A stretch of 58,787 nucleotides of DNA from Paenibacillus sp. VTT E-133291 (lineage in GTDB: Bacteria > Bacillota > Bacilli > Paenibacillales > Paenibacillaceae): assembly GCF_002264395.1 (NCBI RefSeq), contig NZ_NFVA01000041.1, positions 1 through 58,787 of the forward strand. The letters run 5' to 3'. This document shows, in pieces, positions 50,562-58,555 of this stretch. The notes under the pieces are model-generated. The model saw only the letters and a list, made by a program, of their open reading frames with translations, was not told the origin of the DNA and did not search any database. Position 1 is the first letter of the stretch; each line of letters begins with the position of its first letter. The position numbers and the translations under genes were made by a program.

Positions 50562-51674
50562 ATGAAAAAAGGGATCAAAAATCAATTGTCGATGGGTCTA
50601 ATGTTATCCTTGCTCGTCCTGTTGCTTGCTGCTTGTGGAAATTCGGCTAAGGCTGACGAATCAACGAATGGAAATGCTGGCACCAAAGAATTAAGTCTGA
50701 CCGAGATCGAGAGTAAAGCTAAAGAAGAGGGCAGTGTTATCAGTGTGGGAATGCCGGATTCCTGGGCGAACTGGAAAGATACATGGAGTGATATGAGTAG
50801 TAAGTATGGTCTTACACATTCAGATACCGATATGTCGAGCGCGGAGGAAATTGCCAAGTTTGATGCGGAAAAAGACAAGCCAACGGCTGACATTGGAGAT
50901 GTAGGGATCGCTTTTGGATCGGTTGCTGTAGATAAAGGGGTAACGCAGCCTTATAAAACGACCTATTGGGATGAGATCCCCGATTGGGCTAAGGATAAGG
51001 ACGGAAATTGGATTGTGGGCTATCAAGGGACGATTTCGTTTCTGACGAACACCAAGCTCGTGGCTAATCCACCGAAGAGCTGGGAAGATCTGAAGAACGG
51101 CAGCTACAAAATCATCGTTGGCGATGTAACCAAAGCTGCTCAAGCGCAGATGGCTGTATTGGCCGCAGCGATTGCTTTTGGTGGCGATGAGTCGAACATT
51201 GAGCCGGGGATTGCTTTTTTCGAGGATTTGGCTAAAAAAGGGCGTCTCTCCAATGCAGAAGCTTCCCTTGCTAACATTGAAAAAGGGGAAGTAGAAGTTA
51301 CCCTGCTGTGGGATTTCAACGCTTTGAACTATAGAGACCAGATCAACAAAGATGGCTTCGCGGTAGCCATTCCAAAGGAAGGCAGTGTAGTGAGCGGCTA
51401 TGCAACGATCATTAACAAATATGCGCCGCATCCTAACGCTGCGAAGCTGACACGTCAATATATCCTTAGTGATGAAGGACAGGTTAACCTTGCCAAAGGG
51501 TACGCTCGTCCGATCCGTGACAGTGTAAAGCTGCCTGATGATGTTGCGGCTAAGCTGCTATCCAAAGAAGAGTATGTCAACGCTAAACCTGTAGGTGATT
51601 ACAAGGTTTGGGAAGAGACGGCGAAGACTATTCCGCAGCTATGGCAGGAACGTGTACTTGTGCATTTGAACTAG
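50562..51674 (+). CDS. ABC transporter solute-binding lipoprotein, PhnS/FbpA-like
   Basis: Lipoprotein of 370 residues with lipobox LLAAC (Cys near residue 25). The mature part follows the pattern of Fe3+/thiamine/2-aminoethylphosphonate-type binding proteins: EGSVISVGMPDSWANWKDTW, GYQGTISFLTNTKLV and NPPKSWEDLKNGSYK. The iron-binding Tyr pair of FbpA is not evident, so a small anion such as a phosphonate or organophosphate is more likely. The ribosome binding site is purine-rich GAAGGGG. The operon continues with two permeases, an ATPase and an alkaline-phosphatase-superfamily enzyme, after an attenuating hairpin. Confidence 0.85.
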   Translation: MKKGIKNQLSMGLMLSLLVLLLAACGNSAKADESTNGNAGTKELSLTEIESKAKEEGSVISVGMPDSWANWKDTWSDMSSKYGLTHSDTDMSSAEEIAKFDAEKDKPTADIGDVGIAFGSVAVDKGVTQPYKTTYWDEIPDWAKDKDGNWIVGYQGTISFLTNTKLVANPPKSWEDLKNGSYKIIVGDVTKAAQAQMAVLAAAIAFGGDESNIEPGIAFFEDLAKKGRLSNAEASLANIEKGEVEVTLLWDFNALNYRDQINKDGFAVAIPKEGSVVSGYATIINKYAPHPNAAKLTRQYILSDEGQVNLAKGYARPIRDSVKLPDDVAAKLLSKEEYVNAKPVGDYKVWEETAKTIPQLWQERVLVHLN

Positions 51675-51699
51675 GATTGTTCTCCCCCTAAAAAAAGAA

Positions 51700-51738
51700 A
51701 CAGGGCGCCTTCGTCACGATGCCGTAAGGTGCCCTTGT
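51700..51738 (+). terminator. Attenuating hairpin between binding-protein and permease genes
   Basis: ACAGGGCGCCTT (51700-51711) pairs with AAGGTGCCCTTGT (51726-51738), with a bulged T and one G-T pair, followed by TCTATT. It sits inside the operon, as at 17885, and probably sets binding protein above permease. Confidence 0.7.
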
Positions 51739-51766
51739 TCTATTCCCGCGACAAGGAGTGAGTAAG

Positions 51767-52690
51767 TTGAAACAGAAAAGCCGCGGTGTGATCCTGGCAC
51801 TCCTTCCGTTTGCACTGATGGTGTTGGCATTTCAGCTGGTACCTGTATTGTCCATGCTGACGGGAAGCTTCCAAAAGGCAGATGGGACTGGGTTTACGCT
51901 AGGTAATTATCTGCACGCACTGCAAAGTGCCTATTACATGCAGGCAATTAAAAACAGCTTGCTGATCGCTTTAACCTCAAGTCTGATAGGGATCATTGTC
52001 GGACTTTTTTGTGCCTATTGTATTACTCGGTTCACTCCAAGGGTAAGGGACAGACTCTTAATGCTGTCGAATATGACCTCTAACTTTGCAGGGGTTCCCT
52101 TAGCTTTTGCATATATTATATTGCTCGGAAATAACGGGGTGTTTACGCTCTTATTCAAACAGTGGGGCTGGAGTGTTTTTACCGATTTTGATTTATATAG
52201 CTGGTCTGGTCTGATTTTGGTGTATGTATATTTTCAGGTTCCGTTAGCCTTACTGCTCTTGTATCCGTCTTTTTATGGCATCCGTGAGCAGTGGAGAGAG
52301 GCGGCCTCCTTGCTGGGGGCCGGACCGTGGCAGTTCTGGAAGACGATCGGGCTACCGATCCTAACGCCTGCGATCTTCGGCACACTGGGGATATTGTTTG
52401 CCAATGCGATGGGGGCTTATGCTACGGCATACGCTTTAGTTGGCGGGAATTATAATCTGCTGGCGGTACGTATCGGTTCGCTCGTTGCCGGAGATGTGGT
52501 GACTCAGCCAGAAATGGGCAGTACGCTTGCTGTTCTGCTTGGCTTGACTACGATTTTGGCCGTCTATTTGAATCACCTGATGGTTCGGCGTACGGAGAGA
52601 TTCGGAGCTAAAGCGGTCAGTAAAACGAATGTAAAAGCCAAATCTTCTCGGCGCTTATGGACAGCAGCTAATGAGGAGGCTCAGCAATGA
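51767..52690 (+). CDS. ABC transporter permease 1 (PotB/PhnU-like)
   Basis: Membrane permease of 307 residues with about six helices. It starts LKQKSRGVILALLPFALMVL, and the EAA loop lies around REQWREAASLLGAGPWQFWK near residues 180-200. AAGGAG is eight bases before the TTG at 51767; the in-frame GTG at 51758 overlaps the ribosome binding site and is not used. The gene overlaps the second permease by four bases. It belongs to the spermidine/iron/phosphonate permease class. Confidence 0.87.
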   Translation: MKQKSRGVILALLPFALMVLAFQLVPVLSMLTGSFQKADGTGFTLGNYLHALQSAYYMQAIKNSLLIALTSSLIGIIVGLFCAYCITRFTPRVRDRLLMLSNMTSNFAGVPLAFAYIILLGNNGVFTLLFKQWGWSVFTDFDLYSWSGLILVYVYFQVPLALLLLYPSFYGIREQWREAASLLGAGPWQFWKTIGLPILTPAIFGTLGILFANAMGAYATAYALVGGNYNLLAVRIGSLVAGDVVTQPEMGSTLAVLLGLTTILAVYLNHLMVRRTERFGAKAVSKTNVKAKSSRRLWTAANEEAQQ

Positions 52691-53490
52691 ATATACGTAA
52701 AGCGGGCTTCGCGCCACGCACCTTCATGTTATTGCTCATGGTGTATTTATTACTTCCCCTGTTAGCAACCGGTATGTATGCTTTTGCGTTGGACTGGCAG
52801 AATACGTTATTGCCTCAAGCTTGGACACTGAATTGGTTTAGCGAGATGTTTAAGGATATTCGTTTTTTAGAAGCGCTTTGGACGTCGCTGTATTTATGCC
52901 TGATTAGCGTGGTGCTTAGTCTGGCCGTGATGCTGCCAGCTGTTTTTGTCATCACGATTTATTTTCCACATTGGGAGAGCTTTATGAAAGTGATTGTTGT
53001 TCTGCCCTATGCCGTGCCCGGTGTAGTGGCTGCGGTGGGACTTATCCGTACCTATTCCACGGGTCTCTTTGACATCGCTGGAACAGCTTACTTACTGGTA
53101 GGAGCGTACTTTGTGGTCATCCTTCCCTATATGTATCAGGGCATTCGCAATAGTCTGTTGACCGTTAACGCTGTAGAACTGCTGCATGCTGCGGAATTGC
53201 TTGGTGCCCGCCGCAGAACGGCCTTTGTGAATGTGATTTTACCAAATATCTGGCCTGGGGTTATCGTCTCCACCCTGTTATCCTTCTCCGTTCTATTCGG
53301 CGAATTTGTCCTTACAAACATGCTAGTTGGAGGGCATATTCAGACGATTCAGGTATATCTTTATCAAAGAATGGGCGAAAGCGGACATTTAGCCAGCGCG
53401 ATTGCAATCTCTTATTTTCTGTTTATTCTAGTCCTTTCGATGGTACTGATGAAGCTTGGCAAAAAGATGGGAGGAGGCGTTAAGGGATGA
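52687..53490 (+). CDS. ABC transporter permease 2 (PotC/PhnV-like)
   Basis: Second membrane subunit of 267 residues with about six helices. The EAA loop is AVELLHAAELLGARRRTAFV near residues 155-175. It starts at the ATGA overlap with the first permease and itself ends in an ATGA overlap with the ATPase gene, so the whole set is coupled. It forms the channel with permease 1. Confidence 0.88.
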   Translation: MNIRKAGFAPRTFMLLLMVYLLLPLLATGMYAFALDWQNTLLPQAWTLNWFSEMFKDIRFLEALWTSLYLCLISVVLSLAVMLPAVFVITIYFPHWESFMKVIVVLPYAVPGVVAAVGLIRTYSTGLFDIAGTAYLLVGAYFVVILPYMYQGIRNSLLTVNAVELLHAAELLGARRRTAFVNVILPNIWPGVIVSTLLSFSVLFGEFVLTNMLVGGHIQTIQVYLYQRMGESGHLASAIAISYFLFILVLSMVLMKLGKKMGGGVKG

Positions 53491-54530
53491 ACGATTATCT
53501 GAAGCTGCAGGGGATACGCAAAATGTTCGGTGATACCTGTGTGCTAGACAATATAAATTTGGAGATTCGCGAAGGAGAGCTTGTGACGCTGCTGGGACCC
53601 TCCGGTTGTGGAAAAAGCACTTTACTGCGCTGCATAGCTGGCCTTTCGGAGCTGGATGGCGGAAAAATTCTCTTGGAGAATAAAGATCTGGCCAATCTGC
53701 CGCCTCGTAAACGCGAGGTAGGCATGGTGTTTCAGTCCTATGCTCTGTTCCCTAATCTGACGGTGAGCCAAAATATTGAGTATGGCATGAAGATGCGCGG
53801 CTTATCCAAATCTGCCCGACGTAGTCGCATTGCGGAATTGCTGGCTTTGGTTGATCTGGAGGAGAAGCGGGACGTCTATCCGCAGTCACTCTCCGGTGGA
53901 CAGCAGCAGCGGGTAGCGCTGGCCCGTTCTCTAGCCGTGCAGCCCAAAGTGTTACTGCTGGATGAACCCCTGAGTGCACTCGATGCTAAGATTCGTAAGA
54001 ATCTACGTGCCGAAATTCGCGATATTCAGAAGCGCTTTAACATGACGACACTATTCGTTACGCATGATCAGGAGGAAGCACTGATTCTATCCGACCGCAT
54101 CTGTATTATGAACGGGGGACGAATTGTTCAGGATGGAACACCGGAAGGACTGTACACTGCGCCGCGCACAGAGTTCGTTGCCCGGTTCATGGGCAGTTAT
54201 AACGTATTAACTCGGCCCGAAGTAATGGCACTGTTCCACGGAATAGATAGTGGGATGGACAGCTTTGCTATTCGCCCTGAGGCCGTAACCCTACTGCATG
54301 AGGGAGCAGGTCCACAGGAGGCTGCTGCCGGAGCACAGCTGGTGAATGGGATAATTAAATCGGTATCTGTGCTAGGAAATATTATTCGATGTGCGGTTGA
54401 GGCTGAAGGCATCCGATTAACGGTTGATCTTTTAAATGACGGACGCTGGCTGCGGGTTGGAGAAGGGGATAAAGTCACGCTGGCGCTGAACCCTTCCGAG
54501 CTTTTACATTTAGAGCGAGAAGGAGCGTGA
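53487..54530 (+). CDS. ABC transporter ATPase with TOBE domain (PhnT/FbpC-like)
   Basis: ATPase of 347 residues. Walker A is GPSGCGKST near residue 36, the Q-loop in GMVFQSYALFPNLTV, signature LSGGQQQRVALARSL, Walker B VLLLDEPLSALDAKIR and the H-loop THDQEEAL. A TOBE-type regulatory domain fills about residues 250-347. This arrangement is shared by 2-aminoethylphosphonate, iron and spermidine importers. The gene is followed almost at once by the phosphatase-like gene, with a ribosome binding site in its last codons. Confidence 0.9.
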   Translation: MNDYLKLQGIRKMFGDTCVLDNINLEIREGELVTLLGPSGCGKSTLLRCIAGLSELDGGKILLENKDLANLPPRKREVGMVFQSYALFPNLTVSQNIEYGMKMRGLSKSARRSRIAELLALVDLEEKRDVYPQSLSGGQQQRVALARSLAVQPKVLLLDEPLSALDAKIRKNLRAEIRDIQKRFNMTTLFVTHDQEEALILSDRICIMNGGRIVQDGTPEGLYTAPRTEFVARFMGSYNVLTRPEVMALFHGIDSGMDSFAIRPEAVTLLHEGAGPQEAAAGAQLVNGIIKSVSVLGNIIRCAVEAEGIRLTVDLLNDGRWLRVGEGDKVTLALNPSELLHLEREGA

Positions 54531-54535
54531 GTAGA

Positions 54536-55411
54536 ATGACGGAAATGACCAATAAGCTTATTGTGGTTGTCTTAGACGGACTTAGATATGATGCAGCTCG
54601 CACATACATGGGGTATCTGGAGCATCTTGTGGAGCAGGAACTCTTATCTTGTTATCGGGTACAGTCGGAATTACCCAGTTTGTCACGTCCGCTTTATGAG
54701 GTGCTCTTAACGGGTACACCCGTGTCCAAAAATGGAATTACGGCTAACCATATTGTCAGACCAAGCTATGAAGAGAGCGTATTCCATCTGGCAGTGAATG
54801 CTAATCTGCGTACAGCTGCTGTCGCCTATCATTGGGTCAGTGAGCTTTATAATTCAGCCCCCTTTGATCCGCTGGCTGACCGCCATCAGCACAATGTGAT
54901 GAAGCCGATTCAGCATGGCAGCTTTTATTTCGAGGACCACTATCCTGATAGCCATGTGTTTGCCGACGCTGTATATTTACGGAGTGCTTTTGATCCGCAT
55001 TTTCTATACATTCACTCCATGAACATAGATGATGCCGGGCATCGTTATGGCGGGGAGAGCAAGGAATATGAGCTTTCCGTGCGTACTGCCGATGGTCTGC
55101 TAGCCACTGTTTTGCCCATTTGGATGGAGCAGGGATATAAGATTCTGATTACGGCAGATCATGGGATGAATGCCAATGGGTACCACGGTGGAAAAACCAC
55201 TTCTGAACGGGATGTGCCGTTATATACGTTTGGAGTAGATCGATTACCGCGGGAAAAAGAGGATCAAATAATCCCCCAGTTGCGGCTAGCTCCGCTAATG
55301 TGCCACTGCTTAGGTCTTGCTCCTTCGGCTGCAATGAGTAAGGAAGGATTGCCTCCTTTTGTACAGAAGCAATTACAGCATGAAGTAGAGGAACCCACAC
55401 TATTCATATGA
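54536..55411 (+). CDS. Alkaline-phosphatase-superfamily phosphodiesterase/phosphonate hydrolase
   Basis: Protein of 291 residues of the nucleotide pyrophosphatase/phosphodiesterase-like branch of the alkaline phosphatase superfamily. Metal-site blocks appear in order: VVVLDGLRYDA, the nucleophile region LPSLSRPLYEVLLTGTPVSK (Ser where NPP enzymes have Thr), SMNIDDAGHRYG, ITADHGMNANG and YHGGKTT. There is no signal peptide, so it acts in the cytoplasm on an imported substrate. The ATG at 54536 is ten bases after AAGGAG; an upstream GTG at 54527 overlaps the ATPase stop. With the PhnSTUV-like importer this forms an uptake-and-cleave operon for a phosphonate (as PhnA does for phosphonoacetate) or a phosphodiester. 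Confidence 0.85.
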   Translation: MTEMTNKLIVVVLDGLRYDAARTYMGYLEHLVEQELLSCYRVQSELPSLSRPLYEVLLTGTPVSKNGITANHIVRPSYEESVFHLAVNANLRTAAVAYHWVSELYNSAPFDPLADRHQHNVMKPIQHGSFYFEDHYPDSHVFADAVYLRSAFDPHFLYIHSMNIDDAGHRYGGESKEYELSVRTADGLLATVLPIWMEQGYKILITADHGMNANGYHGGKTTSERDVPLYTFGVDRLPREKEDQIIPQLRLAPLMCHCLGLAPSAAMSKEGLPPFVQKQLQHEVEEPTLFI

Positions 55412-55464
55412 ACCTAAATAGTTAAGAACGACAGAAATCATATGCGATAAGCATGGATTTTTTG

Positions 55465-55480
55465 TATACTAAATAGTATA
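55465..55480 (+). promoter_or_regulatory. Palindromic operator/promoter element
   Basis: TATACTAAATAGTATA is a perfect 6-bp inverted repeat with a four-base centre, 25 bases before the TTG of the small membrane protein. Its left arm also fits a -10 box. It may be a repressor site over a promoter. Confidence 0.5.
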
Positions 55481-55505
55481 TTTTTCCTATTTAGGAGGTT
55501 ATCTA

Positions 55506-55823
55506 TTGAGTTCTTCTAAATCGATGAAATGGATTACAGGTTCGTGTGAGATTATTTTGGCGATTCCATTTCTGGGTGCTGCTATTGTAATGTTCAGTGG
55601 ATACTCTGTACTGGGATTGATGTTTATTCTTCACCTGGTTACTTTGATTTTATCTTCAAAAAACCAGGAATCTATTTATGGTTCAGTACTCGGAATTATA
55701 ACTTCTTTACTCGCTTGGATTCCATTCGTGGGCTGGGGATTACACTTAATCACAGGAATTCTGCTGATGGTAAGTGGTGGACAGAAGATTCGTTATCCTT
55801 CGAATCGTAACTATCTACAATAA
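55506..55823 (+). CDS. Small membrane protein, unknown
   Basis: Protein of 105 residues with two or three hydrophobic segments (about 8-30, 33-52, 58-90) and a basic C terminus. The middle contains GSVLGIITSLLAWIPFVGWG, a pattern shared by uncharacterised Bacillales membrane proteins. The start is TTG, nine bases after TAGGAGGT, the strongest ribosome binding site in this part. The palindrome at 55465-55480 may control it. No function can be assigned. Confidence 0.75.
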   Translation: MSSSKSMKWITGSCEIILAIPFLGAAIVMFSGYSVLGLMFILHLVTLILSSKNQESIYGSVLGIITSLLAWIPFVGWGLHLITGILLMVSGGQKIRYPSNRNYLQ

Positions 55824-55837
55824 TTAGAATCAGCCCA

Positions 55838-55888
55838 ATACAGCCCGATTCGGACGTTTGTCCGGTCGGGCTGTATTCATGTTATAAT
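55838..55888 (+). promoter_or_regulatory. Hairpin and extended -10 promoter ahead of the DUF6953-like gene
   Basis: AATACAGCCCGA (55838-55849) pairs with TCGGGCTGTATT (55866-55877), plus an inner CGGA/TCCG stem. This is a strong hairpin that may end the preceding transcript although no T run follows. Directly after it, TGTTATAAT (55880-55888) is a full extended -10 element for the next gene. Confidence 0.55.
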
Positions 55889-55934
55889 GAGGGCACATTT
55901 TAGCAAGAAGTACACACGGAAGGGGTATATCCAT

Positions 55935-56171
55935 ATGGAGATAACTGCGCAAGACGTAGCCGAATGGATGGTTAAGGAAATTCGTTTTACGGGTACCTTG
56001 TACCAGACTGCGGCGATTGAATATGTAAAAGAGAATTTTGGGGAACAATTTGTATTTGTGAATGAGAATGGCAATGCCTCACTGTCCAAGGAAGTAAAGA
56101 AAGCTTTCCGGAAGCTGCACGGCGGCAAAATTGCATGGGATCGGGATGGATTTTTGTGGGCGTGGACTTAA
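55935..56171 (+). CDS. Small conserved protein (DUF6953-like)
   Basis: Cytoplasmic protein of 78 residues, MEITAQDVAEWMVKEIRFTG onward, with NENGNASLSKEVKKAFRKL in the middle and a Trp-rich end WDRDGFLWAW. The pattern recalls the DUF6953 group of small helix/strand proteins found in Bacillales, which have no known function. The frame opens at 55887 over the promoter, while the ATG at 55935 follows AAGGGG at a good distance. A bidirectional terminator follows. Confidence 0.78.
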   Translation: MEITAQDVAEWMVKEIRFTGTLYQTAAIEYVKENFGEQFVFVNENGNASLSKEVKKAFRKLHGGKIAWDRDGFLWAWT

Positions 56172-56194
56172 GCTGAACCCTGGCGTGTTATATT

Positions 56195-56232
56195 AAAAAG
56201 CAAGTTTCCAAGGAAGTGGAAACTTGCTTTTT
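56195..56232. terminator. Bidirectional terminator between converging genes
   Basis: AAAAAGCAAGTTTCC (56195-56209) pairs with GGAAACTTGCTTTTT (56218-56232), giving a T run on both strands. It serves the small DUF6953-like gene and the minus-strand helicase gene. Confidence 0.9.
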
Positions 56233-56242
56233 TGCGTATAAA

Positions 56243-58555
56243 TTATACAGGAACTTCTCTTTGATCTTTCGTCATAGGTGAGCTACAGAGTGGGCAGGGT
56301 TTTGAGGTCAAGTGATCCTCAGCTCCGCCAGCTTTCATCCGTGTCCAACCAGGACAACTGCTGCTCGTGCAATTCCATACTGGAACGACATGGGTTTTTG
56401 TTGTGGTTGTTCGGCTGGTCGGCAAGGCTCTTGTCGTTACCGCTCTTGTCGTTACAGTTCTGCCCACCGAAGTCGCTGCAGAAGCAGAAACGGCAGATCG
56501 GAAGGCGGATAACATGAAGCGGGAGACCTCCGCTTTTTTACCCCGATGTTGTGCGGGCGAGCTGATAAATAGCTCCTCTCGGGCTCTCGTAACGGCTACA
56601 TACGCCAGTCTCCGTTCTTCCTCCAATGCTGCTAAGCTTGAAGCTCCGCTGCTTCCGGCCGCAAGCTTGCGGTCTTTTAGCCGGTCGCCCTCCAGTGCAG
56701 AGCTATGCGGAAGGATTCCCTCAGACGCTCCAATTAAAAAGACTACAGGGAACTCAAGTCCCTTTGATTTATGAATGGTCATTAATGCAATCCGGTTGCC
56801 TTGCTCTTTCGTACCAGGTTGACGATTATGCTCGTTGCGCTCGGTAACATTATCTATGAAATCAAGAAAGGCAGGGATGCTGTCAAAACGCGCCGCGGAG
56901 GATTCTAGCTCATCTAGCATTTCTTTTAACGTCTCTCGGTGCAGCGTCGCTTGATGCCGTTCATTCGCCTCGATGAAATAATCATAGAATTGGGTACGAA
57001 TCTGACGGATCGCTTGTATCGGGGTCAGTTCACGTATATTCCGAATGAGATCGAGCCGATCTCTTAGCTTACCTCCCTTAAAGTCTTCCATGCCAGGCAT
57101 AGACAACAGGTGGATCAGCGGTCCTTGCTTGGGCTGTCTCGCTTCCATCTGGCGGATGTGATTCATGCCTTTTTCACGGTTCATATACAGCGTTGGCAGG
57201 ATATTCTCCATCGCTGCAAAATTCCGCCGATTTACGGAGAGTCTCAAATGATCCACTACCGGCGAGATCAACCAGTGCTCGTACAATAATTGTCCTTCTC
57301 CGTAATCAATATAAGGAATATCGCGTAAAAGGAGCAGTTCGAGAACGGCCCGATTGCTGCTGGACGCTCGGTACAACATGGCGAAGTCTCGATATTCTCT
57401 TTTGCCGGTAGAGACCTCATTTAAAATATGCTCGACCATCTGCTCAGCTTCCTCGTCTGCTGTCTGCGGACGCATATACCGGGGCTGATTTCCGCTGCCT
57501 TTGGCCGCTTGCAGGGTTTTGGAGCGCCGACGTGTATTGTGCCGGATAATGCCGTTGCCGAGTCCGACTATGGCTGGACCAGAACGGTAATTAATATCGA
57601 GAGTAATCACCTTGGCTCCCGGATAGAGCTTCTCGAACTCCAAAATGAACTCGCTGCGCGCCCCGTTGAAGGAATAAATCGTTTGGTCATCATCACCAAC
57701 CACCATTAGGTTATGCTGTGGGTGAGCAACCATTTTGACAAGCTCATACTGCAAGGCATTTGTATCTTGGAACTCATCGACCATTACATACAAATATCTC
57801 ATCTGCAATTCTTGCAAAAGCGCCGGACGCTCCTTCAGCATCCGATAAGCAATTAAGAGGACATCATCGAAATCAATTTTGAAATTGTCTTGTTTCCATT
57901 GTTCATATATTTCTAGAATGGATTTCATTTCTTTTTCGGCAGTGGTTGCTTCCGGTAGATCTTCCACGGTGCCCATGTTCATTTTGCAGGAGGAGAGTAG
58001 TGAAAGTAGGGTTTCCGGTGGATAAGCATCCTTCGGCAGCCCAAGCTCCCGCATGATCTGCTTCAATAGGATATGCTGGCGCCGTGTCTCACTGAAAATT
58101 TCCTGCTGCAATCCCTGTCTGCGTAAGAAAAACAAGAAAAAGGAATGGAACGTCCGAGCCTGCAGCCTTGCGACGTCCGCTGTGCTTACGCCCGGGAGCA
58201 GGGCGATTCGTTCGCGCATTTCTGCCGCGGCTTTGCTAGAGAAAGTCAGCAATAGCAGCTGACTTGGCGAGACGCCGCGCACGGACAACAAATAACCGGT
58301 TCTGCAGATCAGAACCGAGGTTTTGCCGGAGCCTGCGCCGGCCAGTGTCAGCAGCGGCCCTTTATGATGCCGCACCGCGGCAATCTGCGGGCGGTTGAGC
58401 AGGATGCCACCTTCCTCTAGCCTGCGGAAATAAGCGGAGTCCCCCTCTTCTCGCTTCACTAGATCCTTGCTGGTCTGTGCTGAAGCTACTGCCGCTTGCG
58501 GGATGCGTTCGCCGGTTGCTCCCAGCGGGATATTATGAAATAAGAGCTTATTCAA
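56243..58555 (-). CDS. UvrD/Rep-type superfamily 1 helicase with C-terminal zinc ribbon
   Basis: Superfamily 1A DNA helicase of about 770 residues. Motif I is AGAGSGKTS (near 80), motif II VDEFQDTN, motif III VVGDDDQTIYSFNGA, motif IV in INYRSGPAIV, and motif V LMTIHKSKGLEFPVVF. Motif VI is AYVAVTRAREEL. The C-terminal extension is unusual: a Ser/Thr/Val-rich low-complexity stretch, then a Cys4 zinc ribbon (CTSSSCPGW and CPLC). The frame starts at an ATG at 58570 with no ribosome binding site. GAAGGTGA lies seven bases before the TTG at 58555, which I prefer. It probably acts in DNA repair or replication restart; it is distinct from PcrA because of the tail. Confidence 0.9.
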   Translation of the reverse strand: MNKLLFHNIPLGATGERIPQAAVASAQTSKDLVKREEGDSAYFRRLEEGGILLNRPQIAAVRHHKGPLLTLAGAGSGKTSVLICRTGYLLSVRGVSPSQLLLLTFSSKAAAEMRERIALLPGVSTADVARLQARTFHSFFLFFLRRQGLQQEIFSETRRQHILLKQIMRELGLPKDAYPPETLLSLLSSCKMNMGTVEDLPEATTAEKEMKSILEIYEQWKQDNFKIDFDDVLLIAYRMLKERPALLQELQMRYLYVMVDEFQDTNALQYELVKMVAHPQHNLMVVGDDDQTIYSFNGARSEFILEFEKLYPGAKVITLDINYRSGPAIVGLGNGIIRHNTRRRSKTLQAAKGSGNQPRYMRPQTADEEAEQMVEHILNEVSTGKREYRDFAMLYRASSSNRAVLELLLLRDIPYIDYGEGQLLYEHWLISPVVDHLRLSVNRRNFAAMENILPTLYMNREKGMNHIRQMEARQPKQGPLIHLLSMPGMEDFKGGKLRDRLDLIRNIRELTPIQAIRQIRTQFYDYFIEANERHQATLHRETLKEMLDELESSAARFDSIPAFLDFIDNVTERNEHNRQPGTKEQGNRIALMTIHKSKGLEFPVVFLIGASEGILPHSSALEGDRLKDRKLAAGSSGASSLAALEEERRLAYVAVTRAREELFISSPAQHRGKKAEVSRFMLSAFRSAVSASAATSVGRTVTTRAVTTRALPTSRTTTTKTHVVPVWNCTSSSCPGWTRMKAGGAEDHLTSKPCPLCSSPMTKDQREVPV

